Assembly (NCBI GenBank): GCA_027622715.1
Contig: JAQBYN010000029.1
Coordinates: 1-37,330 of the forward strand
Source of the DNA: Pseudomonadota bacterium
GTDB lineage: Bacteria; Pseudomonadota; Alphaproteobacteria; SHVP01
DNA: 37,330 nt
Reading direction: 5' to 3'
Shown: positions 8,148 to 16,244 of the stretch, one piece after another
How the letters are laid out: each line of letters starts with the position of its first letter
How positions within the stretch are numbered: position 1 is the first letter of the stretch
Position numbers and translations under genes: made by a program
The notes under the pieces: generated by a model
The model's database searches: none
What the model was told of the DNA's origin: nothing
What the model saw: the letters and a program-made list of their open reading frames with translations, nothing else

Positions 8148-8224
8148 TGGTCGGGGAGACAGGATTTGAACCTGCGACCCTCGCGTCCCAAACGCGATGC
8201 TCTACCAGTCTGAGCTACTCCCCG
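8148..8224 (-). tRNA. tRNA-Pro (anticodon TGG)
   Basis: The minus strand folds as a full cloverleaf. The acceptor pairs CGGGGAG with CTCCCCG, the D arm is GCTC/GAGC, and the anticodon stem TCGCG/CGCGA encloses TTTGGGA with anticodon TGG. The T arm is GCAGG-TTCAAAT-CCTGT. The discriminator base is A (8151) and the CCA tail is encoded (8150-8148). It reads CCA and other CCN proline codons by wobble. Confidence 0.97.
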
Positions 8225-8329
8225 TACGCAGGTTTTCTAGGGTTTTCGCATCACCGGCGCAATGGCAATCGCGCGTTGCGCGCATCATGTCAGCAGACTC
8301 AGGCGTCCGGCCGGCCATAGCTTCCGGCC

Positions 8330-8533
8330 ATGCCCAGTGAAGACGCCCCCCTCGCCTACCTCTCAAAGCACAAACTGCGGCTCATGGTGTATTGCCGGGA
8401 CTGCCAGCGCAGCGCCCAGGTCGATCACGCGCCGCTTATCAAGAAGTACGGGCCGCACTACCCGATCCCGCGGTTAACCCATCACCTGAAGTGCACGGGT
8501 TGCGGAAAGCGGAACGCGACAGTGTTTTGGTGA
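8330..8533 (+). CDS. Four-cysteine zinc-ribbon-like mini-protein (copy 1)
   Basis: A 67-residue protein with two cysteine pairs, C22-x2-C25 and C55-x2-C58, separated by 29 residues. This is the layout of a zinc ribbon. Between them lies APLIKKYGPHYPIP, and H51/H52 precede the second pair. The same pattern (KLRL.V.C..C, PL..K.G..YPIP, H.KC..CG.R..TV) recurs in the mini-protein at 10188-10463, so the two are paralogues. They flank the oppositely oriented amidohydrolase gene. Zinc binding is inferred from spacing. A nucleic-acid or protein-binding role is possible but not shown. I know of no named function for it. Confidence 0.75.
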   Translation: MPSEDAPLAYLSKHKLRLMVYCRDCQRSAQVDHAPLIKKYGPHYPIPRLTHHLKCTGCGKRNATVFW

Positions 8534-8551
8534 GTGACGCGTGCTCCAGCC

Positions 8552-10033
8552 CTACACCGTCTCCCCTGCGCCAATCGGCGGCACACCGCCGAATCGGCCT
8601 TGCGCGCCGAGGGCTGCCCAAACCTTGCGGACGACCGCGCCGCCGCGGCGAACGACCTCGTCCTGGTCGGCCACCACCAGCCGTCCGTCAAACACTTGGA
8701 AGCGCCCCGCCGTCGCGACATGGCGAACCGACAGACCGTTTGCATAGAGCAGGTTGTGCAGCGGTTCCGGCGGCAGCGCGCCGGCGCCCACGAGAAAGCC
8801 GGAAATGTCGATGGTCGAGAAATCAGCCCATGCGCCCGGCGCGATCCGTCCGATGTCGTCGCGCCCTAGTCCTTTTGCCGCAACGGTCGTCGCGCCCGCG
8901 ACGGCGTCCTCGATTGTCGGCATGGCGAGAGGCCCGGGATGACTGGCCGCGAGCAGACTGCTGCGGGCCCGTCCGGCGATCACCGCAAGCTTGAGGTTCT
9001 CGACATAGTCGTTGGAGTGCGTATCAAGGCCGATGTTCACGTTCATACCGGCGCCGAGCGCCTCCGGGTAGGGTTGCGTCGCCCCGCCGGCGCCGCCCGC
9101 CGACGGACAATGAACGTAGACGCCACCCATTTTGTTGAAGATCGCCGGATCGCTGGCCCAGTCGAGCGCCGACATATGCGCGCCAAACAATGGACCCTCG
9201 GCCATCCCCAGCGACTCGAGCCACGCAACCGGCGTCATGCCCCATAGTCGCCGCACCCGCTCGGTCTCAATCGTCGATTGCGCAATGTGAAAATGGAGCC
9301 CGGTGCCGAGTTCGAGCGCCGCCGCCTTCATCGCCCGCATCGTTTCGGGCGTGTGGGTGTCGGTGGCATGGGGCGCCAGCATCGGCTTGATGAGTCCGTC
9401 ACCGGCATTCATATGCCGCAATCCAAATTGCCTGTTCGCTTCAATCTCGCGCAGCGTCGCCGGCACCGAATCGTAAAGCACCGCATCGTCCTGCCGCGCC
9501 CAAATCGTGTCGACACGCGGCGTCGCCGGAATCATGCCGCCGGGATAGCCGCGCACCCCCCACTTCACAGCAACGCGAAGGTAGGACTCGGCCTGCCGCA
9601 GGCTTTGACTCATTTCCAACTGTGTGGTGCAGCCCGCGCGCAGAATCTCGGCGAGATTGTAGGCGGTCAGATCGTCCAGCTCGTCGTCGCTCAGCGCCTC
9701 GACCAAATGAGCGGACGGTCGGCTCGTCCCGTCGCCTTCGATGACGCCCCGGGTCGGTGTGCCGCTCGCCACGTGGGTATGACCGCTGATAAACCCGGGA
9801 AGCAGAATATCGCCGGGCACCGCGATCCGCGGCAAATCACCGTCGAACGCCCCCGCACGGACATCCGCAATTCGGCCTTGCGAGACGACGACATGGGCGT
9901 CGCGCAAAAGCGCGGGCCGCCCACGATCCCATGACAGAACCCATCCCGCTTCAACCACGTAGGCCGCACCGACGGTGGGAAGCGAACGCGTCATGGCGCC
10001 GCGCGCATCACAGGATTGGGTTGAGTGTGGCAC
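8552..10033 (-). CDS. Amidohydrolase of the cytosine deaminase/ATZ-TRZ type
   Basis: A 493-residue metal-dependent hydrolase with the TIM-barrel amidohydrolase ligands. H85 and H87 lie in GHTHVAS, H249 in LHFHIAQ, H286 in GAHMS and D337 in GLDTHSND. A PGDILLPGF block precedes the barrel and ADFSTIDISG marks the returning beta-sandwich domain. The family deaminates or dechlorinates purine, pyrimidine and triazine rings or hydrolyses amides. The residue normally following as glutamate (HxAE) is Q252 here, which may alter the reaction. The start is GTG 10033, supported by GGAGG nine bases upstream. An in-frame ATG at 9994 has no ribosome site. It is flanked by the two four-cysteine mini-protein genes on the opposite strand. 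Confidence 0.87.
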   Translation of the reverse strand: MPHSTQSCDARGAMTRSLPTVGAAYVVEAGWVLSWDRGRPALLRDAHVVVSQGRIADVRAGAFDGDLPRIAVPGDILLPGFISGHTHVASGTPTRGVIEGDGTSRPSAHLVEALSDDELDDLTAYNLAEILRAGCTTQLEMSQSLRQAESYLRVAVKWGVRGYPGGMIPATPRVDTIWARQDDAVLYDSVPATLREIEANRQFGLRHMNAGDGLIKPMLAPHATDTHTPETMRAMKAAALELGTGLHFHIAQSTIETERVRRLWGMTPVAWLESLGMAEGPLFGAHMSALDWASDPAIFNKMGGVYVHCPSAGGAGGATQPYPEALGAGMNVNIGLDTHSNDYVENLKLAVIAGRARSSLLAASHPGPLAMPTIEDAVAGATTVAAKGLGRDDIGRIAPGAWADFSTIDISGFLVGAGALPPEPLHNLLYANGLSVRHVATAGRFQVFDGRLVVADQDEVVRRGGAVVRKVWAALGAQGRFGGVPPIGAGETV

Positions 10034-10187
10034 ATAGCCGTCCCTCCGTTTCTTGGGCGCCGTCAGTGTGCCTCAAACAGACCGGGCCGGGCCAGCAGTC
10101 GCTGTTCCTCAACCCAACCAAGTACTGCAACTGCCATCACCATGTAGACAGACGCGGCGCGCCTCAGCCACGTAGGGTCCGGCGTCC

Positions 10188-10463
10188 ATGCGTCGCCCCG
10201 TCACCGACCCCGCCCGCCTTTCCTATTTGGTCGATCAGAAATTGCGCCTGACCGTTTGGTGCATCCGCTGCGACCACCGCGCCGATATCGCGGTGGCGCC
10301 GTTGGTCGACAAACTGGGCGCGAACTACCCGATCCCCCATGTCGCGCGCCACATGAAATGCTCGCGCTGCGGCAACCGTGAGATCACGGTCAACCCGACC
10401 TGGAATGACGAAGACGTTCCGGGGCGCCCCAAATCCATGACTTATCCACCGCTTCGAACGTAG
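10188..10463 (+). CDS. Four-cysteine zinc-ribbon-like mini-protein (copy 2)
   Basis: A 91-residue paralogue of the protein at 8330-8533. The cysteine pairs are C25-x2-C28 and C58-x2-C61, again separated by 29 residues, with VDKLGANYPIP between them and H55 three residues before the second pair. It carries about 20 extra C-terminal residues (NPTWNDEDVPGRPKS and onward). No nucleic-acid-binding or catalytic motif beyond the cysteines is visible. It is followed 67 bases later by the bicupin pair on the same strand. Confidence 0.78.
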   Translation: MRRPVTDPARLSYLVDQKLRLTVWCIRCDHRADIAVAPLVDKLGANYPIPHVARHMKCSRCGNREITVNPTWNDEDVPGRPKSMTYPPLRT

Positions 10464-10530
10464 CGGGGAGAACCAGGTCGCGCGGACGGCGAACGCTGCT
10501 AAGATCGCTGGATATGAAAAGGATCGCCCG

Positions 10531-11361
10531 ATGAGCCGACCGCATACCGAGTTCCTCCAGGCGCAGTGGCTGCCGTGGCAGAGCGACACGCTGCTGCCGC
10601 ACTTGTCCGGCGTGGCGCACCGCGTGCTCAGCCACGACGACAAAACCGGCGCGATGAGTGCGTTGCTTCGCTTTCCGCCGGGCTGGGTCGCTAACGAGTT
10701 GCCGCCGTGCACGCTGCACGAAGAAATCTACACGCTCGACGGCGCGCTGGGCGTCAACGAGGTGTTCTTCGCGGCCGACTTTTACGGCTTCCTGCCGGCC
10801 GGTTTCCCGCGCCACCGCGCGACCGCGCCGCAGGGTGCCGTCGCACTGGCGTTCTATACCCCCGCCGCAAAACCCTCTGATGGCTACGACCATGCGCGCT
10901 GGGTCCCGCGCACTGACGTTTTCTCAGCCATCTGGCCCGCTGCCGAACCGCACCACGGTCTCGACCTCGCCGCCCATCAGGCCCGCGCCCGGGTGTTATG
11001 GAGCGATCCCAATAGCGGCGCGCAGACGATCATCGTCGGCTACCCGCCGGTGTGGCAGGCCGCCACGATTGAGACTCAGACAGTGGATGCTGAATACTAC
11101 GTGTTGGCGGGCGAGTGCACCGTCAGCGGCCGCGGCACGATGACGCCCGGCGCTTACATCTGGCGCCCGAAAGGCGCACCGCGCGTGCCAATGGCGGCGC
11201 GCACCGGCACGGTGTTCTTGATCCGCAGCCACGGCGGCCCCCTCGCCTTCACGGCAACCGGCGAGGGCACCGTGAAACCAGCCGACGACCCGGCCTGCAT
11301 CATCCCGCCCGATACTGCGGCGCGGTTGTCCGGCGGCCCCTACGCCAAGGAGGCCGCATGA
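10531..11361 (+). CDS. Bicupin protein A (DUF4437-like)
   Basis: A 276-residue protein with two cupin-like halves. The first is roughly residues 30-110 (PPGWVANELPP...LHEEIYTLDGALGVNE) and the second roughly 150-235 (EYYVLAGECTVSGRGTMTPGAYIWRPKG). The usual HxH metal pair of cupin motif 1 is not complete in either half, so metal binding is uncertain. AAGGA upstream of ATG 10531 supports the start. The stop overlaps the start of bicupin B as ATGA, so the two are translationally coupled and probably form a heterocomplex or act on related ligands. The DUF4437 assignment is by general resemblance, not an alignment. Confidence 0.75.
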   Translation: MSRPHTEFLQAQWLPWQSDTLLPHLSGVAHRVLSHDDKTGAMSALLRFPPGWVANELPPCTLHEEIYTLDGALGVNEVFFAADFYGFLPAGFPRHRATAPQGAVALAFYTPAAKPSDGYDHARWVPRTDVFSAIWPAAEPHHGLDLAAHQARARVLWSDPNSGAQTIIVGYPPVWQAATIETQTVDAEYYVLAGECTVSGRGTMTPGAYIWRPKGAPRVPMAARTGTVFLIRSHGGPLAFTATGEGTVKPADDPACIIPPDTAARLSGGPYAKEAA

Positions 11362-12197
11362 GCCGCCCACTCGTCGAATTCATTCACGCCCCCGATATGC
11401 CGTGGGACAATACGCCACTGTCGCCAGCGCGCGCCGACGTTGCGCACAAACTGCTCAGCCTGGACGGCGATACCGGCGCGTCGAGTTTGCTCGTCAAATA
11501 TCCCGCCGGTTGGCAACGCACCGCGCCCGAAAGTCTGGCGGCCGAAGAAGAGATCTTCGTCCTTGACGGCACCCTCACCCTTGACGGCGAGGATTTCGGC
11601 CCGGGCGACTACACCTGCCTGCCCAAGGGCTATCCACGGCAATCCGCGGTGTCAGCGGACGGCGCAGTCGCCCTGACGTTCTTTTCAGCGAAACCTGTGG
11701 CGCTGAAAAATGCGTCGAGCAACGACGACCACGCACATGTGCCGCGCCAATCGCTCTACGGCGACGGGTGGGACGCGGATTACGCGGGCGTCAACAGCCC
11801 CGAAATTGCGGGCTCGGGCTCGCGCAAAAAGCTTCTGCGCACCGATCCCGTCACCGGCGATCAAACTTGGCTAATGGGCGTCATCCCGTCCTACCGCGAA
11901 AAGCGCGTCGAGAGCCATCCGGTCGTGCAGGAGTGCTACATGGTGTGGGGCGAAATGTCGGGCAACACCGGCTTGCTCGTCACCGGCTCGTACTTCTGGC
12001 GGCCCCCTGAAATTCTTCACGGGCCCTACGGGTCCAAGACCGGCGCGATCATCCTCAGCCGCACCGAAGGCGGCAGCCTAACCGTGGATTACTACGACCT
12101 CGACGAACCCTTCCGCCACGATCCGCCCCACCGGGTCATGGTCGGCGAAGAAGTCGCCGTTTACGCCCAGCCGAAGAGACCGACGCCGCGCTATTAA
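11358..12197 (+). CDS. Bicupin protein B (DUF4437-like)
   Basis: A 279-residue paralogue of the preceding bicupin. Shared features are the opening MSRP..EF, the W plus D/S residues before the HK/HR-LLS block, YPAGWQRTAPES-EEEIFVLDGTLTLDGEDFGPGDYTCLPKGYPR in half one, and GVIPSYRE-HPVVQECYMVWGEMS-GSYFWRPPEILHGPYGS in half two. ATG 11358 lies in an ATGA overlap with gene A, and AAGGAGG (11347-11353) inside gene A serves as its ribosome site. Half one has EEE where HxH is expected. Half two has single histidines (HPVV, LHGPYG), so if either half binds a metal it is more likely the second. Confidence 0.77.
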   Translation: MSRPLVEFIHAPDMPWDNTPLSPARADVAHKLLSLDGDTGASSLLVKYPAGWQRTAPESLAAEEEIFVLDGTLTLDGEDFGPGDYTCLPKGYPRQSAVSADGAVALTFFSAKPVALKNASSNDDHAHVPRQSLYGDGWDADYAGVNSPEIAGSGSRKKLLRTDPVTGDQTWLMGVIPSYREKRVESHPVVQECYMVWGEMSGNTGLLVTGSYFWRPPEILHGPYGSKTGAIILSRTEGGSLTVDYYDLDEPFRHDPPHRVMVGEEVAVYAQPKRPTPRY

Positions 12198-12357
12198 AGA
12201 ACTGCCGACGGCCCGCGATCACTTCAGCTGTCCCGCAGGTCACGATTTCTAGTCCCCGACTTGAACGAGGCTTTGGCGCCTCCAATTCATTGGCGTTCGT
12301 CCGCCCTCCACCGGCGCGGCCAAATACCGCCCAGAGCGACAGGAACCGAGGAAAACT

Positions 12358-12380
12358 GCGGGTGTTGGCTTTGTTTCGGC
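12358..12380. repeat. 23-base direct repeat, copy 1
   Basis: The 23 bases from 12358 to 12380 recur exactly at 12449-12471, 91 bases further on. The core reads GGTGTTGGCTTTGTTTCGGC. Similarity extends to the left: AGGAACCGAGGAAAAC here matches AGAAACCAGGAAATC before copy 2. The duplicated unit is therefore at least 40 bases and imperfect outside the core. It looks like part of a dispersed intergenic repeat. Confidence 0.8.
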
Positions 12381-12448
12381 AAATTGAGGGCGCGCACCCT
12401 GAAAGATGCAGATGGAAATTGCAGCAATGCTAAGAAACCAGGAAATCC

Positions 12449-12471
12449 GCGGGTGTTGGCTTTGTTTCGGC
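12449..12471. repeat. 23-base direct repeat, copy 2
   Basis: Exact second copy of 12358-12380 in the same orientation. After the core the two copies diverge (AAATTGAGG versus GAAATACCG). Confidence 0.8.
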
Positions 12472-12562
12472 GAAATACCGGTTCGCGAAGGCCTGGGTGG
12501 ACAAGACCGCAGCCGCGCGGCACCTTCGCCCGAGTTCCTCCCAGTAGCAGATTGAGCCCGCC

Positions 12563-13744
12563 ATGACCGACGCCCGCCACAACGCCCCGATCCTGCCGCC
12601 GCGCATCCTGATGGGGCCCGGCCCGTCTGATGTGAGCCCGCGCGTCCTCGCGGCTGGCGCACGACCGACCATCGGGCACCTCGACCCCGAGTTTCAAATC
12701 TTGATGGATGGCATCAAGGGCCAACTCAAGCGCGTCTTTCGCACGCAAAACGCCGTCACCTTTCCGGTCTCCGGTCCGGGCTCGGTCGGCATGGAAGCCT
12801 GCTTCGTCAACCTGGTGGAACCCGGCGATACCGTCATCGTTTGCCAGAACGGTGTCTTCGGCGGCCGCATGAAAGAAAATGTCGAACGCTGCGGCGGCAC
12901 GGTGGTCGCCGTCGACGACGACATGGGCAAGCCGGTCGATCCCGACAAACTGCGGGCTGCGCTGAAGGCGCACCCCGAAACCAAAGTCGTGGCGTTCGTC
13001 CATGCCGAAACCTCGACCGGCGTCGTCTCGGGTGCGGCAACGCTATGTGCGATCGCCCGCGAGGCCGGGTGCCTCACCATCATGGACGCCGTGACGTCGC
13101 TAGCGGGCATCCCGGTCGAGGTCGATGCGTGGGGCGCCGATGCGGTTTACTCCGGCACCCAAAAATGTCTCTCCTGCCCGCCCGGCCTTTCCCCTATCAC
13201 CTTCAGCGACCGCGCCATCGCGGCGGTCAAGGCGCGCAAGACCAAAGTGCAAAGCTGGTTTCTCGATCTCAACCTTGTCCTCGCCTATTGGGACGGCGAA
13301 GGCGGCCGCTCCTATCATCACACCGCACCAGTGAATGCGCTGTTCGGGCTAAGCGAAGCGTTGGCGATGGTCGAAGAAGAAGGCCTGGAGAACGCCTGGG
13401 CGCGTCACGCGCGAACCCACAACGCCTTGCGCGCTGGCATGGAGGCGATGGGCATCGCGTTCCTCGTCGATCCGGCCTACCGGCTACCGCAGCTCAACAC
13501 GGTGTTCATCCCCGCAGGCCTCGACGATGCCGCAACGCGCGGCGCGCTGTTGCGCGGCTATGGCATCGAAATCGGCGCCGGCCTTGGCCCCTTTGCCGGA
13601 AAAATCTGGCGCATCGGCCTGATGGGCGAATCAAGCCGCATCAACCACGTGCTCATCCTGCTCGCCGCCCTCGAAAAACAGATGCGTGAGGCTGGCGTGT
13701 CGGTGCCCGGTAGTGGGGTCGAGGCCGCGGCGGCGGCTGCCTAA
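12563..13744 (+). CDS. Class V aminotransferase, alanine/serine-glyoxylate type
   Basis: A 393-residue PLP enzyme of the AGXT/serine-glyoxylate aminotransferase group, which makes glycine from glyoxylate with alanine or serine as donor. LMGPGPSDVSPRV starts the family fold, SGPGSVGMEA (70-79) binds the PLP phosphate, D175 in IMDAVTS contacts the pyridine nitrogen, and K201 in SGTQKCLSCPPGLSP is the Schiff-base lysine. The arginine in WRIGLMG near the end binds the substrate carboxylate. A short alanine-rich tail ends the protein. No strong ribosome site precedes ATG 12563. Its stop shares CTAA with the convergent GST gene. It could alternatively act on purine-derived ureidoglycine, since UGXT belongs to the same family. 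Confidence 0.88.
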   Translation: MTDARHNAPILPPRILMGPGPSDVSPRVLAAGARPTIGHLDPEFQILMDGIKGQLKRVFRTQNAVTFPVSGPGSVGMEACFVNLVEPGDTVIVCQNGVFGGRMKENVERCGGTVVAVDDDMGKPVDPDKLRAALKAHPETKVVAFVHAETSTGVVSGAATLCAIAREAGCLTIMDAVTSLAGIPVEVDAWGADAVYSGTQKCLSCPPGLSPITFSDRAIAAVKARKTKVQSWFLDLNLVLAYWDGEGGRSYHHTAPVNALFGLSEALAMVEEEGLENAWARHARTHNALRAGMEAMGIAFLVDPAYRLPQLNTVFIPAGLDDAATRGALLRGYGIEIGAGLGPFAGKIWRIGLMGESSRINHVLILLAALEKQMREAGVSVPGSGVEAAAAAA

Positions 13745-14403
13745 TCCGGAAAACCCGTTCGGGAGGACTTGTCGCCGTCGTTCCAGGCTTTGCGAAAATC
13801 ATCGTCGTGAAACCGGAATGACCGCCGATCGGTGAAGACCTTGAACCAACCGGCCAGATGCGAACGGTCACCGCGCCAGTCAAAATCCAAGACGCCGAGC
13901 GCCAGTTGGCGGTCGAGATAGATCAGTGCGCAGGCGATAGAGATTAGGCCGACGGTGAAGCCAGCGAAAGTCGCCGCTTCGTTCTCCAAAGTATCGAGAC
14001 AGCGGATCATTGTCGCGGTGTGGTTTGCAAGCGAATCTATGGAGACAAGTTCCTTCGGCCGACCGCGCTCGACCACACGCAAGACCGCCGTGTCGAACAG
14101 TCCATCGCCGAGCGCAAGATGCCGCAGCGCCGTCCAACGCGCCTCGCCGCTGGGTGGAAACATCTTAGGACCGCTATGAAGCGAATCGAGATACTCGTAA
14201 ACAGCCGGACCGCCGAAGAGCGGCGAGCCGTCATCGCGCACCAGCGTCGGTACCTTGCTCAGCGGGTTCGCCGCGATGTGGGCCGGATCGCGGTCAAAAG
14301 GATTGGTCGGAATACGTTCGATCTGCTCGTAGACCCCGGCCTCGATCGCAACAACCTGAACCTTGTGAATCAGACTTGGAATGGGCGTGTAAAACAGCTT
14401 CAT
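13741..14403 (-). CDS. Glutathione S-transferase-family protein (GST 1)
   Basis: A 220-residue GST. The thioredoxin-like domain (1-80) begins MKLFYTPIPSLIHKV and contains the cis-proline block NPLSKVPTLVRDDG and the glutathione gamma-glutamyl site in FGGPAVYEYLDS. The all-helical C-terminal domain follows. S10 in TPIPS stands at the position of the catalytic serine or cysteine of bacterial beta/theta-like GSTs. The frame opens at 14427, but GGAGG four bases before ATG 14403 fixes the start. The N-terminus then aligns exactly with the second GST at 18229-18840. It is divergent from the ThDP enzyme gene across 145 bases. Its role could be detoxification or a glutathione-dependent isomerisation or cleavage step. 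Confidence 0.87.
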   Translation of the reverse strand: MKLFYTPIPSLIHKVQVVAIEAGVYEQIERIPTNPFDRDPAHIAANPLSKVPTLVRDDGSPLFGGPAVYEYLDSLHSGPKMFPPSGEARWTALRHLALGDGLFDTAVLRVVERGRPKELVSIDSLANHTATMIRCLDTLENEAATFAGFTVGLISIACALIYLDRQLALGVLDFDWRGDRSHLAGWFKVFTDRRSFRFHDDDFRKAWNDGDKSSRTGFPD

Positions 14404-14488
14404 GCGTCCTCCATAAGGCCGCATCATCGCCTACCTAACACGCGTGACGCTAGCCCCTGTTGTATTCATTGATGAAGTTCGGCGCGGC

Positions 14489-14505
14489 GGTGGCACAATG
14501 CCACC
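14489..14505. promoter_or_regulatory. Candidate operator: 7-base inverted repeat upstream of the ThDP enzyme gene
   Basis: GGTGGCA-CAA-TGCCACC is a perfect inverted repeat in the divergent region between GST 1 and the ThDP enzyme, ending 43 bases before the ATG at 14549. Size, symmetry and place fit a dimeric regulator site. The regulator is not in the window. A part of it (GGCACAAT) recurs at 18206-18213 upstream of the second GST, but without the symmetry. Confidence 0.4.
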
Positions 14506-14548
14506 TCCCGTCCACTGAGTGCCGCAAGAGCGATACTGGAGAACTAGA

Positions 14549-16225
14549 ATGCGAAATGGCGGCCGGATACTGATCGACTCGCTCGTTGCCCAAGGCGTCG
14601 CCACGATCTTTCAGGTGCCCGGCGAGAGTTTCCTTCCTGTGCTTGATGCGCTTCACGACACGCCGTCGATCAGGACAATCACCTGTCGTCATGAATCGGG
14701 CGCGGCCAACATGGCCGAGGCGTGGGGCAAACTGACAGGCCGGCCCGGTGTTGTCTTCGTCACCCGCGGCCCGGGCGCCTGCCACGCCGCAGTTGGCGTT
14801 CATACGGCCAAACAAGACTCGACCCCCCTGATCCTCTTCATCGGCCAGGTCGACCGACCAAACTTGGGGCGCGAAGCGTTCCAAGAGATCGACGTCGACG
14901 CAATGTTCGGCTGGACGACAAAATGGACGACGACAGCGCGCAGCGCCGAGGAACTACCCGCGATCGTCGCCCGTGCATTTACCGAATCCATGTCCGGGCG
15001 CCCCGGGCCGGTCGCCATTGCGCTACCCGAAGACATTCTCTCGGAAATGGCGGACCCCAAGGAAACCCCGCGTACCGAACGAGCGCCGTTGATGCCCGCA
15101 GCCGCCGATGTGGAGGCGGCAGTCGTGCTCCTCCGTGGGGCGAGCCGCCCCCTGGTGATCGCCGGCGGGACCGGGTGGCAACAAGCGGAGAGCGATGCCC
15201 TGGTCCGCTGGGCGCGTCGCTGGCAGATACCCGTTTGCGTCACCTTCAGGCGTCAAGATCGATTCGATAACACCAGCCCTGACTATATCGGCGACCTTGC
15301 GTTCGCCGTGGATCCGGCCCTCGAAGAAACCGTTCGCGAGGCCGATCTGATCCTCGCTTTGGGGACACGGCTCGGCGACCTAGCGACCAAGGGCTACACC
15401 TTGCTGGAGCCGCCGCACCCATCCCAAAAACTGATCCACGTATTCCCAGACGGCGCCGAGTTTGGCCACGTCTACGTGCCCGATCTAGCAGTGTTGAGCG
15501 ATGCGGGACAATTTGCGACAGCCCTCGAGTCGTGCGATCCACCGGCAGCCCCGGTTTGGAAGGCTTGGAGCGACGCCAAGCGCGCCGCCTACGCGACGTC
15601 GATCGTTCCAGGTCCGCATCCCGGCGGGGTCGACATGAACACGATTGTCGCCGTCCTGCAGGACGCACTCGGGCCAGACGACATTGTGGCGACAGACGCT
15701 GGTAATTTCGCGCAGTGGATTCAACGCTACTACGCGTTTCGTCGCCTGGGCACTCAGGTCGCGCCGACCGGCGGCGCAATGGGCTACGGCGTTCCCGCCG
15801 GGATCGCGGCGAGCCTTTTCGCCCCAAACCGGCGTGTTGTCGCCATCGCCGGCGACGGCGGATTTATGATGACGGCGAGCGAATTGGCGACGGCCCGACG
15901 CTACGACGTCGAGGTAACCTTTATCGTCGTCAACAACGGCATGTTTGGAACAATACGCGGCCATCAGGAGCGCTATTTTCCCGGGCGCGTCAGCGGCACG
16001 GACTTAACGAACCCCGATTTTATCGCCCTGGGCGAGTCCTTCGGCATCCCGTCGTACAAAGTAGAACGGACCGCGCAATTCGGCCCAGCGCTCGAAGCGG
16101 CCGGCACCCTCAAGGGGCCCGCACTTATCGAAATCGTCCTCGACGCAGAAGCACTCTCGACCCGCGCAACACTTTCACAGGCTCGGGAAGCTGCTCAAGC
16201 GCGTTTGGCGGGCAATCCTGTTTAG
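14549..16225 (+). CDS. Thiamine-diphosphate-dependent enzyme (acetolactate synthase/2-oxoacid decarboxylase-like)
   Basis: A 558-residue ThDP enzyme with the three expected domains: Pyr (about 1-165), a central Rossmann-like domain (about 185-330) and PP (about 365-540). E26 in FQVPGESF is the glutamate that activates the cofactor. The ThDP-Mg motif runs from GDG (435-437) to NN (462-463). PTGGAMGYGVPAGIAAS is the usual PP-domain stretch. ATG 14549 is chosen because GGAGA lies six bases upstream; the upstream extension to 14519 has no support. The family includes acetolactate synthase, benzoylformate decarboxylase, oxalyl-CoA decarboxylase and sulfoacetaldehyde acetyltransferase. With no small regulatory subunit nearby and pca genes next door, a catabolic 2-oxoacid decarboxylase or lyase is more likely than branched-chain amino acid synthesis. 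Confidence 0.87.
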   Translation: MRNGGRILIDSLVAQGVATIFQVPGESFLPVLDALHDTPSIRTITCRHESGAANMAEAWGKLTGRPGVVFVTRGPGACHAAVGVHTAKQDSTPLILFIGQVDRPNLGREAFQEIDVDAMFGWTTKWTTTARSAEELPAIVARAFTESMSGRPGPVAIALPEDILSEMADPKETPRTERAPLMPAAADVEAAVVLLRGASRPLVIAGGTGWQQAESDALVRWARRWQIPVCVTFRRQDRFDNTSPDYIGDLAFAVDPALEETVREADLILALGTRLGDLATKGYTLLEPPHPSQKLIHVFPDGAEFGHVYVPDLAVLSDAGQFATALESCDPPAAPVWKAWSDAKRAAYATSIVPGPHPGGVDMNTIVAVLQDALGPDDIVATDAGNFAQWIQRYYAFRRLGTQVAPTGGAMGYGVPAGIAASLFAPNRRVVAIAGDGGFMMTASELATARRYDVEVTFIVVNNGMFGTIRGHQERYFPGRVSGTDLTNPDFIALGESFGIPSYKVERTAQFGPALEAAGTLKGPALIEIVLDAEALSTRATLSQAREAAQARLAGNPV

Positions 16226-16244
16226 ACAGGCGTAAGTCGAAGAA

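Larger units (their letters stand above)
12198..12562. other. Intergenic region with a duplicated repeat, no gene seen
   Basis: The 365 bases between bicupin B and the aminotransferase hold no convincing gene. Short frames run through the region on both strands but have no ribosome site or family resemblance. Its main content is an imperfect tandem-like repeat, given separately at 12358-12380 and 12449-12471. Confidence 0.6.

Noticed and set aside
10063-10143. 26-codon minus-strand frame with hydrophobic start (MVMAVAVLGWVEEQ)
   Set aside because: It sits just upstream of the amidohydrolase and has a membrane-like stretch, but no ribosome site precedes it and it is too short to separate from chance.
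12841-13689. Plus-strand 282-codon frame inside the aminotransferase gene
   Set aside because: It is an out-of-frame shadow of a well-supported PLP enzyme, with arginine-rich composition and no domain.
14496-14512. Possible sigma-54 promoter at TGGCAC upstream of the ThDP gene
   Set aside because: The -12 element TTGC is missing at the required distance. The TGGCAC is better explained as half of the inverted repeat.
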